Below, piece after piece: positions 41,647 through 50,939 of a stretch of DNA of 64,000 nucleotides. The position numbers and the translations under genes were made by a program. The DNA comes from Pelomonas dachongensis (GTDB taxonomy: Bacteria > Pseudomonadota > Gammaproteobacteria > Burkholderiales > Burkholderiaceae_C). Below the pieces are notes generated by a model, which was not told the origin of the DNA, made no database searches, and saw only the letters and a list, made by a program, of their open reading frames with translations. Location of the stretch: NCBI RefSeq assembly GCF_043555865.1, contig NZ_JBIGHY010000004.1, positions 1-64,000 on the forward strand, given 5' to 3'. The first letter of the stretch is position 1. The number at the start of each line of letters is the position of its first letter.

Positions 41647-42366
41647 ATGCAGGACCGTCCCGCGCCGCCGCGGCACGTCGCCATCGTCATGGATGGCAAC
41701 GGCCGCTGGGCCAAGAAGCGCTTCCTGCCGCGCTTCTTTGGCCACAAGGCCGGCGTCGAGGCGGTCGTGCGCACCGTCCAGGCCTGCATCGATCGTGACA
41801 TCGAGCACCTGACCGTCTTCGCGTTCTCCAGCGAGAACTGGAAGCGCTCGGACGACGAGGTGTCCGGCCTGATGGGCCTGGTGCTGGCTGCCGTCAGCCG
41901 CTATCTGGCCAAGATGGGCGCAATGGGCGTGCGCATCCGCGTCGTGGGCGACCGCGAGGCGGTGTCGCCCAAGCTGCGCCACGCCTGGGACGAGGCCGAG
42001 GCCAACACTGCGCACAACACCAAGCTGACGCTGAACGTCGCCTTCAATTACGGCGGTCGCTGGGACATCGTGCAGGCCTGTCGCAAGGCCATGGAAGCGG
42101 GTGTGCCGGCCAGCGAACTGACTGAGGCCAGTCTGTCGGAGTTCATGGCGATGAGCCATGTGCCCGACCCCGACCTGTTCATCCGCACCGGCGGTGAGGT
42201 GCGCATCAGCAACTTCCTGCTGTGGCAGGTCGCTTACACCGAGTTCGTGTTCTCTGACTGCCTGTGGCCAGAGTTCGGCGCGCGCGAGCTGGATGCGGCC
42301 ATCGCGGCATTCCATGCGCGCGACCGCCGCTTTGGCGGCGTCAAGGAAGCGCCCGCGGCGGCCTGA
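41647..42366 (+). CDS. uppS: Isoprenyl transferase (undecaprenyl diphosphate synthase)
   Basis: A 239-residue cis-prenyltransferase making the C55 lipid carrier for peptidoglycan and O antigen from FPP and IPP. The catalytic aspartate is D16 in IVMDGNGRWAKKR; later blocks are FAFSSENWKRS and DLFIRTGGEVRISNFLLWQ. ATG 41647 is chosen; an in-frame TTG at 41614 overlapping the frr stop would add 11 residues and cannot be excluded, since neither has a good ribosome-binding site. cdsA follows 20 bases later. Confidence 0.96.
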   Translation: MQDRPAPPRHVAIVMDGNGRWAKKRFLPRFFGHKAGVEAVVRTVQACIDRDIEHLTVFAFSSENWKRSDDEVSGLMGLVLAAVSRYLAKMGAMGVRIRVVGDREAVSPKLRHAWDEAEANTAHNTKLTLNVAFNYGGRWDIVQACRKAMEAGVPASELTEASLSEFMAMSHVPDPDLFIRTGGEVRISNFLLWQVAYTEFVFSDCLWPEFGARELDAAIAAFHARDRRFGGVKEAPAAA

Positions 42367-42386
42367 GGACTGCGGATGAGCCTGCC

Positions 42387-43223
42387 ATGCTGAAGACCCG
42401 CATCCTCACCGCCCTCGTGCTGCTGGCCATCCTGCTGCCGGTGCTGTTCCAGTCGTCGCCGTGGCCGTTCGCCTGGGTCAGCGTGCTGATGATCGGCGCT
42501 GCGGGCTGGGAATGGTCGCGCCTGAACGGCCTGCCCGGCAGCGGTGCCGTCGCCGCCGGCGTGGCGCTGGCGCTGGCCTGCGTCTGGACGCTGGTGCTGG
42601 GCGGCCTGCATGCGCCGCCGGCGTGGATCTGGCTGCTGGCCACGGGTGTCTGGGTGCTGGGCGGCGCGTATGCGCTGCGTGCTGGCCCGACGGGCTGGCC
42701 GCAGCTGTCGCGCGGTGCTCGACTGGCACTGGGCGCCGTATTGCTGTGGGGCGCGTGGCTGGCCATCGTGCAGGCCAAGGTGATCGGCATCAACTTCATC
42801 CTGTCGGTGTTCTGCCTCGTGTGGATGGCCGACGTCGCCGCTTACTTCTGCGGACGCGCGTTCGGCAAGCGCAAGCTGGCGCCCGCCATCAGTCCCGGCA
42901 AGAGCTGGGAGGGTGTCTGGGGCGGCATCGCCGGCGTCATCCTGCTGGGCTTCGTGTGGGTGCATGTCATCGACGTGCAGCTGGCCGTCGACTCACCCAG
43001 CCTCTACACCCTGCTGGTGCAGCGCCATGGCTGGGTGTCGCTGCTGGCCCTGATGTTCCTCGGCGCGATGAGCGTCGTCGGCGACCTTTTCGAATCCCTC
43101 GTCAAGCGCGCGGCTGGAGCCAAGGACAGCAGCAACCTGCTGCCGGGCCATGGCGGCGTGCTGGACCGCATCGACGCGCTGCTGCCGGTGTTCCCGCTGG
43201 CGCTCGCGCTGATCAGCCACTGA
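42387..43223 (+). CDS. cdsA: Phosphatidate cytidylyltransferase
   Basis: A 278-residue integral membrane enzyme that makes CDP-diacylglycerol from phosphatidic acid and CTP. Seven or eight membrane helices are visible from residue 6 on (ILTALVLLAILLPVLF first). The C-terminal family signature spans LFESLVKRAAGAKDSSNLL and PGHGGVLDRIDAL. ATG 42387 begins just before the first helix. It lies between uppS and dxr, the common proteobacterial order. Confidence 0.97.
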   Translation: MLKTRILTALVLLAILLPVLFQSSPWPFAWVSVLMIGAAGWEWSRLNGLPGSGAVAAGVALALACVWTLVLGGLHAPPAWIWLLATGVWVLGGAYALRAGPTGWPQLSRGARLALGAVLLWGAWLAIVQAKVIGINFILSVFCLVWMADVAAYFCGRAFGKRKLAPAISPGKSWEGVWGGIAGVILLGFVWVHVIDVQLAVDSPSLYTLLVQRHGWVSLLALMFLGAMSVVGDLFESLVKRAAGAKDSSNLLPGHGGVLDRIDALLPVFPLALALISH

Positions 43224-43233
43224 GTTCCCTTTC

Positions 43234-44400
43234 ATGAATCGCCAACGCGTCTGCGTCCTCGGCTCGACCGGCTCCATCGGTGTCAACACGCTGGACGTGC
43301 TTTCGCGCCACCCCGAGCGCTATGAAGTCGTGGCGCTCAGCGCAATGAGCCGCGTGGACGAGTTGCAGGCCCAGTGCCTGCAGTGGCAGCCGCGCTTCGC
43401 CGTGATGCCCGAGCGCGCCGCCGCCGCCCGTCTGCGCGAGCGCCTGCGCGAGGCCGGCAGCACCACCGAGGTGCTGGACGGCGCCGCCGCGCTGGCCGAG
43501 ATCGCCGCGCACCCGGAGGTCGATACCGTGATGGCCGCCATCGTGGGGGCCGCCGGCCTCGCGCCGGCCATCGCCGCGGCACGGGCCGGCAAGCGGCTGC
43601 TGCTGGCCAACAAGGAGGCCATCGTCGTCGGCGGTGCGCTGTTCATGCAGGCGGTGGAGCAGGGCGGCGCAACGCTGCTGCCTATCGACAGTGAGCACTC
43701 CGCCATCTTTCAGTGCCTGCCCGAGGACCGCACCACCTGGAACCAGCGCATCGACCACATCGTGCTGACAGCCTCGGGCGGCCCTTTCCGCAGCCGCGAC
43801 CCGCAGACGCTGGCCGATGTGACGCCCGATCAGGCCTGCGCCCATCCCAACTGGGTCATGGGCCGCAAGATCTCGGTCGACTCCGCGACCATGATGAACA
43901 AGGCGCTGGAGGTCATCGAGGCGCGCTGGCTGTTCAACCTCGCGCCCGAGCAAATCAAGGTGCTGATCCACCCGCAGAGCATCATCCATTCGATGGTGGT
44001 CTGCCGCGACCAGTCGGTCCTTGCGCAGCTCGGCACGCCCGACATGCGCGTGCCCATCGCCTACGGCCTGTCCTTCCCCGAGCGCATCACGTCCGGCGCC
44101 AGCCGGTTGGACCTGCTGACCACGCCCAATCTCACGTTCGAGGAGGCCGACGCGATTCGCTTCCCCGGCCTGCACCTGTCCTGGCAGGCGCTGCGCGCGC
44201 CGGAAGGCAGCACCACTGTGCTGAACGCGGCCAACGAGGTCGCGGTCGACGCCTTCCTGCAAGGTCGCCTGCGCTTTGACCGCATCCATGCGGTCAACTC
44301 GCAATGCCTGGCCGACGTTCAGCCCGGTGACTGCGCAAGCATCGATGCGCTGCTCGACCTTGACACCCGTACCCGGGCCCACGCGCGCGAATTGCTGTGA
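43234..44400 (+). CDS. dxr: 1-deoxy-D-xylulose 5-phosphate reductoisomerase
   Basis: A 388-residue NADPH enzyme for the second step of the methylerythritol phosphate pathway. The nucleotide-binding motif GSTGSIGVNTLDVLSRHP is at residues 9-26; metal and substrate residues are in DSEHSAIFQ, TASGGPFR and LIHPQSIIHSMV. It supplies the same pathway as ispG at 20 kb. Its stop overlaps the GTG start of rseP. Length is standard (E. coli 398). Confidence 0.98.
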   Translation: MNRQRVCVLGSTGSIGVNTLDVLSRHPERYEVVALSAMSRVDELQAQCLQWQPRFAVMPERAAAARLRERLREAGSTTEVLDGAAALAEIAAHPEVDTVMAAIVGAAGLAPAIAAARAGKRLLLANKEAIVVGGALFMQAVEQGGATLLPIDSEHSAIFQCLPEDRTTWNQRIDHIVLTASGGPFRSRDPQTLADVTPDQACAHPNWVMGRKISVDSATMMNKALEVIEARWLFNLAPEQIKVLIHPQSIIHSMVVCRDQSVLAQLGTPDMRVPIAYGLSFPERITSGASRLDLLTTPNLTFEEADAIRFPGLHLSWQALRAPEGSTTVLNAANEVAVDAFLQGRLRFDRIHAVNSQCLADVQPGDCASIDALLDLDTRTRAHARELL

Positions 44401-45761
44401 CGACACTGCTTGCCTTCCTGGCCGCCCTGGCCCTGCTGATCGCCATCCACGAGTGGGGGCACTACCGCGTGGCGCGTGCCTGCGGCGTCAGGGTGCTGCG
44501 CTTCTCCATCGGCTTTGGCAAGGTGCTGTGGCGCCGCGTGGGTCGAGATGGCACCGAGTTCACGCTGAGCGCGCTGCCGCTAGGCGGCTACGTGCGCATG
44601 CTGGACGAGCGTGAGGGTGCCGTGGCGCCGCACGAGCGCGCCCAGGCCTTCAACCAGCGCCCGCTGCGCCAGCGCGCCGCCATCGTCGCGGCCGGTCCGG
44701 CGGCCAACTGGTTGCTGGCCATCGTGTTGTTCGCCGCTGTCGCATGGCTGGGCAGTGAGGTGCCGAAGGCGGTGCTGGGCACGCCGCCGGCCGGGTCGCT
44801 GGCCGAGCGCGCCGGCATTCGCGCCGCAGACACGGTGAACGCCGTGTCTGACGACGGCCAGCGCTGGGATGACGTGCAGTCGCTGCTCGACCTGCAGTCC
44901 GCCGTGGCACGCGCCCAGGCGCTGGGCGAGCCGCTGTACCTGAGCGTCAGCGGCGAGGGGGGGCACGGCTCGCGCAGCGTGAAGCTGGAGACCGAGCGGC
45001 TGTCCGGCCGCGCGCCTGACGCGCAACTGTTCAACGACATCGGTTTGGCGCCGCATGTCCAGCCGCTCATCGGCCAGGTCCAGCCCGGCAGCGCCGGCGC
45101 TGCTGCGGGCCTGCGCACCGGCGACCGCGTGCTGTCCATCGACGGCCAGACCGTGCCCGATTTCGGCTACCTGCAGCAGACCGTCCGGCGCGCACACGAT
45201 GGCGACCAGCCGCGTCCGCTGGCGCTGCGCGTCGAGCGCAGCGGCCAGGTGGTCGAAGTCCAGGCGACGCCGGTGATGGCCGACGAAGGCCAGCGCCGCG
45301 TGGCGCGCCTGGGCATCGGATTCGGTGCGGCGCCCGAGCGCGTCTTCGTCCGTCGCGGCCTGCTCGACGGGCTGTGGCAGGGCGTCCAGCAGAGCTGGGA
45401 CATGGCCGCGACGACGGTGCGCCTGCTGGGTCGCATGCTGATCGGCGAGGCGTCGCTGAAGAACCTCGGCGGACCGATCGCGATTGCCGATGCGGCTGGC
45501 CAATCGGCCAAGGCCGGCCTCGTGCCCTACCTCGACTTCCTCGCCAAGATCTCCATGAGCCTGGCGATCCTGAACCTGCTGCCGCTGCCCATGCTCGACG
45601 GCGGGCACCTCATGTATCATCTTTTCGAGGGTCTGAGCGGCCGCCCGGTCTCGGAATGGTGGCAGCGGCAACTTCAGCGCGTCGGCGCGCTGGTCCTGGT
45701 GCTGATGATGGCTTTGGCCTTTTCCAACGACATTGCCTCCCGCCTGACGGGCTGGCATTGA
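44397..45761 (+). CDS. rseP: RIP metalloprotease RseP
   Basis: A 454-residue inner-membrane site-2 zinc protease. The HEWGH motif (H18, E19, H22) is in the first membrane helix; two PDZ domains lie in the periplasmic part (the second with GQVQPGSAGAAAGLRTGDRVL); the second active-site block is NLLPLPMLDGGHL near residue 395. It cleaves the anti-sigma factor RseA to release the envelope-stress sigma factor, and signal-peptide remnants. The start is GTG, overlapping the dxr stop (GTGA). It immediately precedes bamA. Confidence 0.97.
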   Translation: MTTLLAFLAALALLIAIHEWGHYRVARACGVRVLRFSIGFGKVLWRRVGRDGTEFTLSALPLGGYVRMLDEREGAVAPHERAQAFNQRPLRQRAAIVAAGPAANWLLAIVLFAAVAWLGSEVPKAVLGTPPAGSLAERAGIRAADTVNAVSDDGQRWDDVQSLLDLQSAVARAQALGEPLYLSVSGEGGHGSRSVKLETERLSGRAPDAQLFNDIGLAPHVQPLIGQVQPGSAGAAAGLRTGDRVLSIDGQTVPDFGYLQQTVRRAHDGDQPRPLALRVERSGQVVEVQATPVMADEGQRRVARLGIGFGAAPERVFVRRGLLDGLWQGVQQSWDMAATTVRLLGRMLIGEASLKNLGGPIAIADAAGQSAKAGLVPYLDFLAKISMSLAILNLLPLPMLDGGHLMYHLFEGLSGRPVSEWWQRQLQRVGALVLVLMMALAFSNDIASRLTGWH

Positions 45762-45776
45762 AACTCCCCGGTCCCC

Positions 45777-48128
45777 ATGTCCTTTTCTTTCAGTTCGGGA
45801 GCGAAGAAGCGTCGCCCCTCACTCCTGGCTTTGGCCCTGTTGGGGATGTTTCAGTCGGGGCTAGCCTGGGCGGTCGATCCCTTCGTGCTGAAGGACATCC
45901 GCGTCGAGGGCCTGCAGCGCACCGATCCGGGCACCGTTTTCGCCTCGCTGCCGTTCCGCATCGGCGACACCTACAACGACGAGAAGGGCGCCGCCGCGTT
46001 GCGCGCGTTGTTCGCCACGGGCCTGTTCAAGGACGTGCGCATCAACATCGAGGGTGACGCGGTCGTCGTCATCATCGACGAGCGTCCCATCATCGCCAAC
46101 GTGAACTTCGTCGGTCTGAAGGAGTTCGACACCGAGGCGCTGTCCAAGTCGCTGAAGGACGTCGGCATCGGCGAGGGCAAGCCCTTCGACAAGGCGCTGG
46201 CCGACCGCGCTGAGCAGGAATTGAAGCGCCAGTACCTGACCCGCAGCCTGTACGGCGCCGAGGTCACGACGACCATCACCCCCATCGAGCGCAACCGCGT
46301 CAACGTCAGCTTCAACGTGACCGAGGGCGAGCCGGCCAAGATCGCCGAGATCCGCATCCTGGGCACCAAGGTGTTTTCCGAGAGCACGTTGCTCGGCCTG
46401 CTGGAGCAGACCAGCAGCGGCTGGCTGACCTGGTACACCAAGACCGACCGCTATTCGCGCGCCAAGCTGAACGCGGACTTGGAAACCATCCGCAGCCACT
46501 ACCTGAACCGTGGCTACCTGGAAGTGGCGATCACCTCCACGCAGGTCACCATCTCGCCCGACAAGCAGAGCATCAGCATCGCTGTCACGATCAGCGAAGG
46601 TCAGCCGTACACGGTCACCGGCGTGAAGCTGGAAGGCGATTTCCTGGGCCGCGAGGAAGACTTCAAGCACCTGGTGTTCCTGCAGCCCGGCCAGGCCTAC
46701 CAGGGCGAGGCGGTGGCAAACACCACGCGCGCGTTCAGCGACCTGTTCGGTACCTATGGCTACGCGTTCGCGCGCGTCGACAGCCGGCCGGAGATCGACC
46801 GCGCCACCGGTCAGGTGATGGTCACGTTCGTGGCCGAGCCGCAGCGCCGCGTCTATGTGCGCAAGGTCATCATCTCGGGCAACTCGCGCACGCGGGACGA
46901 GGTCATCCGCCGCGAGTTCCGCCAGTTCGAATCGGCCTGGTACGACGGCCAGAAGATCAAGGCTTCACGCGATCGCGTGGAGCGCATGGGCTATTTCAAG
47001 GACAAGGAAGTCTCCATCGACACCCAGGAGGTGCCGGGTGCGCAGGATCAGGTCGACGTGATCCTGACCGTCGTCGAGCGCCCGACCGGCGCCATCACGG
47101 TCGGTGCCGGCTACTCCAGCCAGACCAAGCTGTCCTTCTCCGGCTCCATCCGCCAGGACAACGTGTTCGGCTCGGGTAACTACCTCGGCATCGACGTTGC
47201 GACGGCGCGCACGGGGCGGCAGTTCCAGATCTCCACGGTGGACCCGTACTTCACGGTGGACGGCGTGTCGCGCGCCATCGACGTGTTCTACCGCACCACC
47301 AAGCCCATCAACACGCTGGGCGAGGAATACGAGTACGTCACCAAGGGCGGCGCGCTGCGCTTCGGCGTGCCGTTCTCCGAGGTCGACACGGTGTTCTTCG
47401 GCCTCGGCTACGAACAGACCGACATCACGACCTCCAAGGGCCTGCCCAACAGTTACCTGCTGTTCGTCAACCAGTTCGGCCAGCGCAGCAACTCCGTGCC
47501 GCTGACGATCGGTTGGCAGCGTGACAGCCGCGACAGCGTCATCACGCCGATGAAGGGCGTCTACCAGCGCGTCAACTTCGAGCTGAGTGCGGTGGGCGAT
47601 GCGCGGTTCGGGCGCCTGAACCTGCAGTACCAGCGCTACTTCGAGATCACCAACAAGATCACTCTGGGCCTCAACAGCGAGCTGGGTTGGGGCGAGGGCT
47701 TGGGTAGCCGCCCTTACCCCATTTTCAAGAACTTCTATGGCGGCGGCCTGGGCTCCGTGCGGGTCTTCGAGGCCGGCTCGCTGGGACCGGTGGATCCGAC
47801 CGGCTCGTACATCGGCGGCAACCGCCGCCTGAACGTCAATGCCGAGCTGTACCTGCCGGTGCCCGGCAGCGGCAATGACAAGAGCTTCCGCATCTTCGGC
47901 TTCATGGACATGGGCGGCGTGTGGGGCCCGGAGGCCAAGCTCAACTGGAAGACGCTGGTTGACGACAAGGCCAACGAGGGACGCGACATGCTGCGCATGT
48001 CGGCCGGTATCGGCCTCTCCTGGATCTCGCCGATGGGGCCGCTGCGGTTGAGTTACGGCAAGCCGATTCGCAAATCCGGCAAGGATAGAATCGAGAAATT
48101 CCAATTCCAGATCGGGACTGCATTCTGA
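45777..48128 (+). CDS. bamA: Outer membrane protein assembly factor BamA
   Basis: A 783-residue Omp85 protein, the core of the BAM complex. A signal peptide (PSLLALALLGMFQSGLAWA) precedes five POTRA domains, starting at VLKDIRVEGLQRTDPGT and ending near VVERPTGAITVGAGYS, and then a 16-strand beta barrel. The family motif in barrel loop 6 is VRVFEAGSLGP rather than the more common VRGF. The chain ends in a phenylalanine (QIGTAF), the usual BAM signal. Its stop overlaps the skp ATG. bamB and bamD are elsewhere in the window. Confidence 0.98.
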   Translation: MSFSFSSGAKKRRPSLLALALLGMFQSGLAWAVDPFVLKDIRVEGLQRTDPGTVFASLPFRIGDTYNDEKGAAALRALFATGLFKDVRINIEGDAVVVIIDERPIIANVNFVGLKEFDTEALSKSLKDVGIGEGKPFDKALADRAEQELKRQYLTRSLYGAEVTTTITPIERNRVNVSFNVTEGEPAKIAEIRILGTKVFSESTLLGLLEQTSSGWLTWYTKTDRYSRAKLNADLETIRSHYLNRGYLEVAITSTQVTISPDKQSISIAVTISEGQPYTVTGVKLEGDFLGREEDFKHLVFLQPGQAYQGEAVANTTRAFSDLFGTYGYAFARVDSRPEIDRATGQVMVTFVAEPQRRVYVRKVIISGNSRTRDEVIRREFRQFESAWYDGQKIKASRDRVERMGYFKDKEVSIDTQEVPGAQDQVDVILTVVERPTGAITVGAGYSSQTKLSFSGSIRQDNVFGSGNYLGIDVATARTGRQFQISTVDPYFTVDGVSRAIDVFYRTTKPINTLGEEYEYVTKGGALRFGVPFSEVDTVFFGLGYEQTDITTSKGLPNSYLLFVNQFGQRSNSVPLTIGWQRDSRDSVITPMKGVYQRVNFELSAVGDARFGRLNLQYQRYFEITNKITLGLNSELGWGEGLGSRPYPIFKNFYGGGLGSVRVFEAGSLGPVDPTGSYIGGNRRLNVNAELYLPVPGSGNDKSFRIFGFMDMGGVWGPEAKLNWKTLVDDKANEGRDMLRMSAGIGLSWISPMGPLRLSYGKPIRKSGKDRIEKFQFQIGTAF

Positions 48129-48637
48129 TGATGAGCAAGCTCTTGCAATCGGTGGCCCTGGCCGCTTCGATGATGGTGGCCGCCTCGGCCGTGCAAGCCC
48201 AGGAACTGAAGATCGGCTACGTCAACAGCGAACGCGTGCTGCGCGAAGCCAACCTGGCGAAGGCCGCGCAGATCAAGCTGGAGACGGAGTTCGGCAAGCG
48301 CGAGAAAGACCTGCGCGATCTGGAAACCAAGTTGCGCGGCGCTGCCGAGAAGCTCGAGAAGGACGCCCCAACGTTGTCCGAAGCCGAGCGTGGCCGCCGC
48401 CAGCGTGACGTGGTGGAGCAGGATCGCGACCTGCAGCGCAAGAAGCGTGAATGGCAGGAAGACCTGACTCAGCGCAAGAACGAGGAACTGTCGGCGGTGG
48501 TCGAGAAGGCGAACAGGGTCATCAAGCAAATCTTCGATGCCGAGAAGTACGACCTGATCCTGCAGGACGCCATCCACTTCAGCCCGCGTGTGGATATCAC
48601 CAAGAAGGTGATCGACACGCTGAACGCGCAGAAGTAA
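48128..48637 (+). CDS. skp: Periplasmic chaperone Skp/OmpH
   Basis: A 169-residue periplasmic protein with a signal peptide ending in AVQAQ, a short beta core (LKIGYVNSERVLREA and YDLILQDAIHFSPRVDIT) and a long charged coiled coil between (LRDLETKLRGAAEKLEKD and onward). Skp trimers hold unfolded outer-membrane proteins for BAM. It sits between bamA and lpxD as usual. ATG 48131 is an equal alternative start. Confidence 0.96.
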   Translation: MMSKLLQSVALAASMMVAASAVQAQELKIGYVNSERVLREANLAKAAQIKLETEFGKREKDLRDLETKLRGAAEKLEKDAPTLSEAERGRRQRDVVEQDRDLQRKKREWQEDLTQRKNEELSAVVEKANRVIKQIFDAEKYDLILQDAIHFSPRVDITKKVIDTLNAQK

Positions 48638-48647
48638 AGCTGTCACG

Positions 48648-49676
48648 ATGGGCACGACGACCGTCGCGCTCTCCGAACTGATCGCCGCCTTGGGCGGCGA
48701 TTTGCTTGGCGGGTCCGATCTGCGCATCACGGGCATCGCGCCGCTCGACGAGGCGGGCGAAGGCAGCATCAGCTTCCTGTCCAACCCGCGTTACCGGGCC
48801 CAGCTCGCGACGACGCGGGCCGCCTGCGTCATCGTCGCGCCGGCGTTCGCCGAGGCGGCTGCCGCCCGTGGCGCGGCCATCGTCACGCCCGAACCCTATC
48901 TGTACTTCGCCCGCCTCACGCAGTGGTGGGCCGCGCGCACGCGCCCCGCTGCCGCGGTCGGTGTGCACGCGAGTGCCGTCGTGTCGCCCGAGGCGCAGGT
49001 CGGTGAGGGTGTCGAGATCGGCCCGCTGGCCGTCATCGAGGCAGGCGCTGTCATCGGTGACCACGCCCGCATCGGCGCGCACTGCGTCGTCGAGCGTGGC
49101 GCCCGCGTCGGCGCGCACACTCGCCTGGCGCCTCGGGTCGTGCTCGGCTACGGCTGCTGTATTGGCGCGCGCGGCTTGGTGCACAGCGGCGTGGTCATCG
49201 GCGCCGACGGCTTCGGCTTCGCACCTTCAAGCCAGGGCTACGTGAAGATCGAGCAGCTCGGCAACGTCAGCATCGGCGACGACGTCGAGATCGGCGCCAA
49301 CACCTGCATCGACCGCGGCGCGCTGGCCGACACCGTCATCGAGGATGGCGTGAAGCTGGACAACCTGATCCAGATCGCGCACAACGTGCGCATCGGCCGA
49401 AACACGGCCATGGCCGGCTGCGGCGCCATCGCAGGGTCGACGACGGTGGGTGCCAACTGCACCATCGGTGGCGCTGCCAACATCATCGGCCACCTGAACA
49501 TCGTGGACGGCGTGCACATCACCGCCTGCACGCTGGTGACGCGGGACATCACGCAGCCCGGGGCCTACAGCGGCGCCTACCCCTTCGAAGAAAACTCGAG
49601 CTGGCAGAAGAATGCGGCAACGCTGCGCCAGCTCCACACCCTGAGAGAGCGTGTGCGCGCGCTGGAAAAAAAATGA
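48648..49676 (+). CDS. lpxD: UDP-3-O-acylglucosamine N-acyltransferase LpxD
   Basis: A 342-residue trimeric left-handed beta-helix enzyme, third step of lipid A synthesis, adding the second hydroxyacyl chain from acyl-ACP. An N-terminal uridine-binding domain (FLSNPRYRAQL) is followed by hexapeptide repeats from about residue 105; the catalytic histidine is in IQIAHNVRIGRN. The C-terminal helix is NAATLRQLHTLRERV. Its stop overlaps the fabZ ATG. Confidence 0.97.
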   Translation: MGTTTVALSELIAALGGDLLGGSDLRITGIAPLDEAGEGSISFLSNPRYRAQLATTRAACVIVAPAFAEAAAARGAAIVTPEPYLYFARLTQWWAARTRPAAAVGVHASAVVSPEAQVGEGVEIGPLAVIEAGAVIGDHARIGAHCVVERGARVGAHTRLAPRVVLGYGCCIGARGLVHSGVVIGADGFGFAPSSQGYVKIEQLGNVSIGDDVEIGANTCIDRGALADTVIEDGVKLDNLIQIAHNVRIGRNTAMAGCGAIAGSTTVGANCTIGGAANIIGHLNIVDGVHITACTLVTRDITQPGAYSGAYPFEENSSWQKNAATLRQLHTLRERVRALEKK

Positions 49677-50134
49677 CGACCGAGACGATCACGATGGACA
49701 TCCACGACATCCTCAAGCGCCTGCCGCACCGCTACCCCATCCTGCTGGTGGACCGTGTGGTGGAGCTGGTCAAGGGCGAGCGCATCCGCGCGATCAAGAA
49801 CGTGTCGATCAACGAGCCCTTCTTCCTCGGCCATTTTCCGCACCGGCCCGTGATGCCGGGCGTGCTCATCCTCGAAGCCATGGCCCAGGCCGCGACGCTG
49901 CTGGCACTGCGCAGCAAGGACATGGTGCTGGACGAGAAGTCGGTGGTGTATTTCGCCGGCATCGACGGCGCACGCTTCAAGCGCCCGGTCGAACCGGGCG
50001 ACCAGCTTGTGCTGGAGGTGGCGCTGGGCCGCGCGAAGGCCGGCATCTACAAGTTCAGCGCCCGCGCGCTGGTGGGCGATCAGCTCGCGGCCGAGGCCGA
50101 GCTGATGTGCACGATGCGCCGGCTCGAAGCCTGA
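49673..50134 (+). CDS. fabZ: 3-hydroxyacyl-[acyl-carrier-protein] dehydratase FabZ
   Basis: A 153-residue hot-dog fold dehydratase of fatty-acid synthesis. The catalytic histidine is in FLGHFPHRPVMPG and the glutamate in VLILEAMAQAA. It competes with LpxA for beta-hydroxyacyl-ACP, which balances phospholipid and lipid A production; the adjoining lpxD and lpxA genes fit that. The ATG overlaps the lpxD stop; ATG 49694 (MDIHDILKRLPH) is an alternative. Confidence 0.97.
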   Translation: MTTETITMDIHDILKRLPHRYPILLVDRVVELVKGERIRAIKNVSINEPFFLGHFPHRPVMPGVLILEAMAQAATLLALRSKDMVLDEKSVVYFAGIDGARFKRPVEPGDQLVLEVALGRAKAGIYKFSARALVGDQLAAEAELMCTMRRLEA

Positions 50135-50145
50135 GGTCGCACGCG

Positions 50146-50934
50146 ATGGCCATCCACCCCACCGCCATCGTCCACCCCGGAGCGCAGCTGGACAGCAGCG
50201 TCGAGGTCGGCGCCTATTCGCTGATCGGCCCGCACGTGAAGATCGGCCCCGGCACGCAGGTCGGCCCTCATGTCGTCATCGAAGGCCACACGACCATTGG
50301 CCGCGACAACACCTTCTTCCAGTTCAGCTCCATCGGCGCCGCCAACCAGGACAAGAAGTACGCCGGCGAGCCGACGACGCTGGTCATCGGCGACCGCAAC
50401 ACCATCCGCGAGTTCTGCACGCTGAACATCGGCACGGTGCAGGACCGCGGCGAGACGACGGTGGGCAATGACAACTGGATCATGGCCTACTGCCACCTGG
50501 CGCATGACGTGGTCATCGGCAACGAATGCGTGCTGGCCAACAACGCCACGCTGGCCGGACACGTACACGTGGGAGACCACGTCACCATCGGCGGCCTGAC
50601 CGGCATCCTGCAGCGCATGCGCATCGGCGACCACGCAATGATCGGCTTCCAGGCCCACGTGGCGCAGGACGTTCCGCCGTTCATGACGGTGGACGGCAAC
50701 CCGCTGGCGGCACGGGCGGTCAACGTGGTGGGCCTGAAGCGCCGCGACTTCAGCGCCGAGCGCATCGGCGTCATCCGCCAGATCTACAAACTGCTGTACC
50801 GCACGGGCCACACGCTGGATGAGGCCAAGGCGGCCATCGCGGCGTTGAAGGGGACCGAGGGCGGTGCAGCCGATGGTGACATCGACAACATGCTCGGGTT
50901 TCTTGCCGCGTCAACACGCGGCATCGTGCGCTGA
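50146..50934 (+). CDS. lpxA: Acyl-ACP--UDP-N-acetylglucosamine O-acyltransferase LpxA
   Basis: A 262-residue left-handed beta-helix enzyme for the first step of lipid A synthesis. It starts with IHPTAIVHPGAQLDSSVEVG, shows hexapeptide repeats through about residue 190, the catalytic histidine in MAYCHLAHDVVIG, and a C-terminal helical domain (GLKRRDFSAERIGVIRQ). ATG 50146 is 11 bases after fabZ. The length matches E. coli LpxA (262). Confidence 0.97.
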   Translation: MAIHPTAIVHPGAQLDSSVEVGAYSLIGPHVKIGPGTQVGPHVVIEGHTTIGRDNTFFQFSSIGAANQDKKYAGEPTTLVIGDRNTIREFCTLNIGTVQDRGETTVGNDNWIMAYCHLAHDVVIGNECVLANNATLAGHVHVGDHVTIGGLTGILQRMRIGDHAMIGFQAHVAQDVPPFMTVDGNPLAARAVNVVGLKRRDFSAERIGVIRQIYKLLYRTGHTLDEAKAAIAALKGTEGGAADGDIDNMLGFLAASTRGIVR

Positions 50935-50939
50935 AGCGA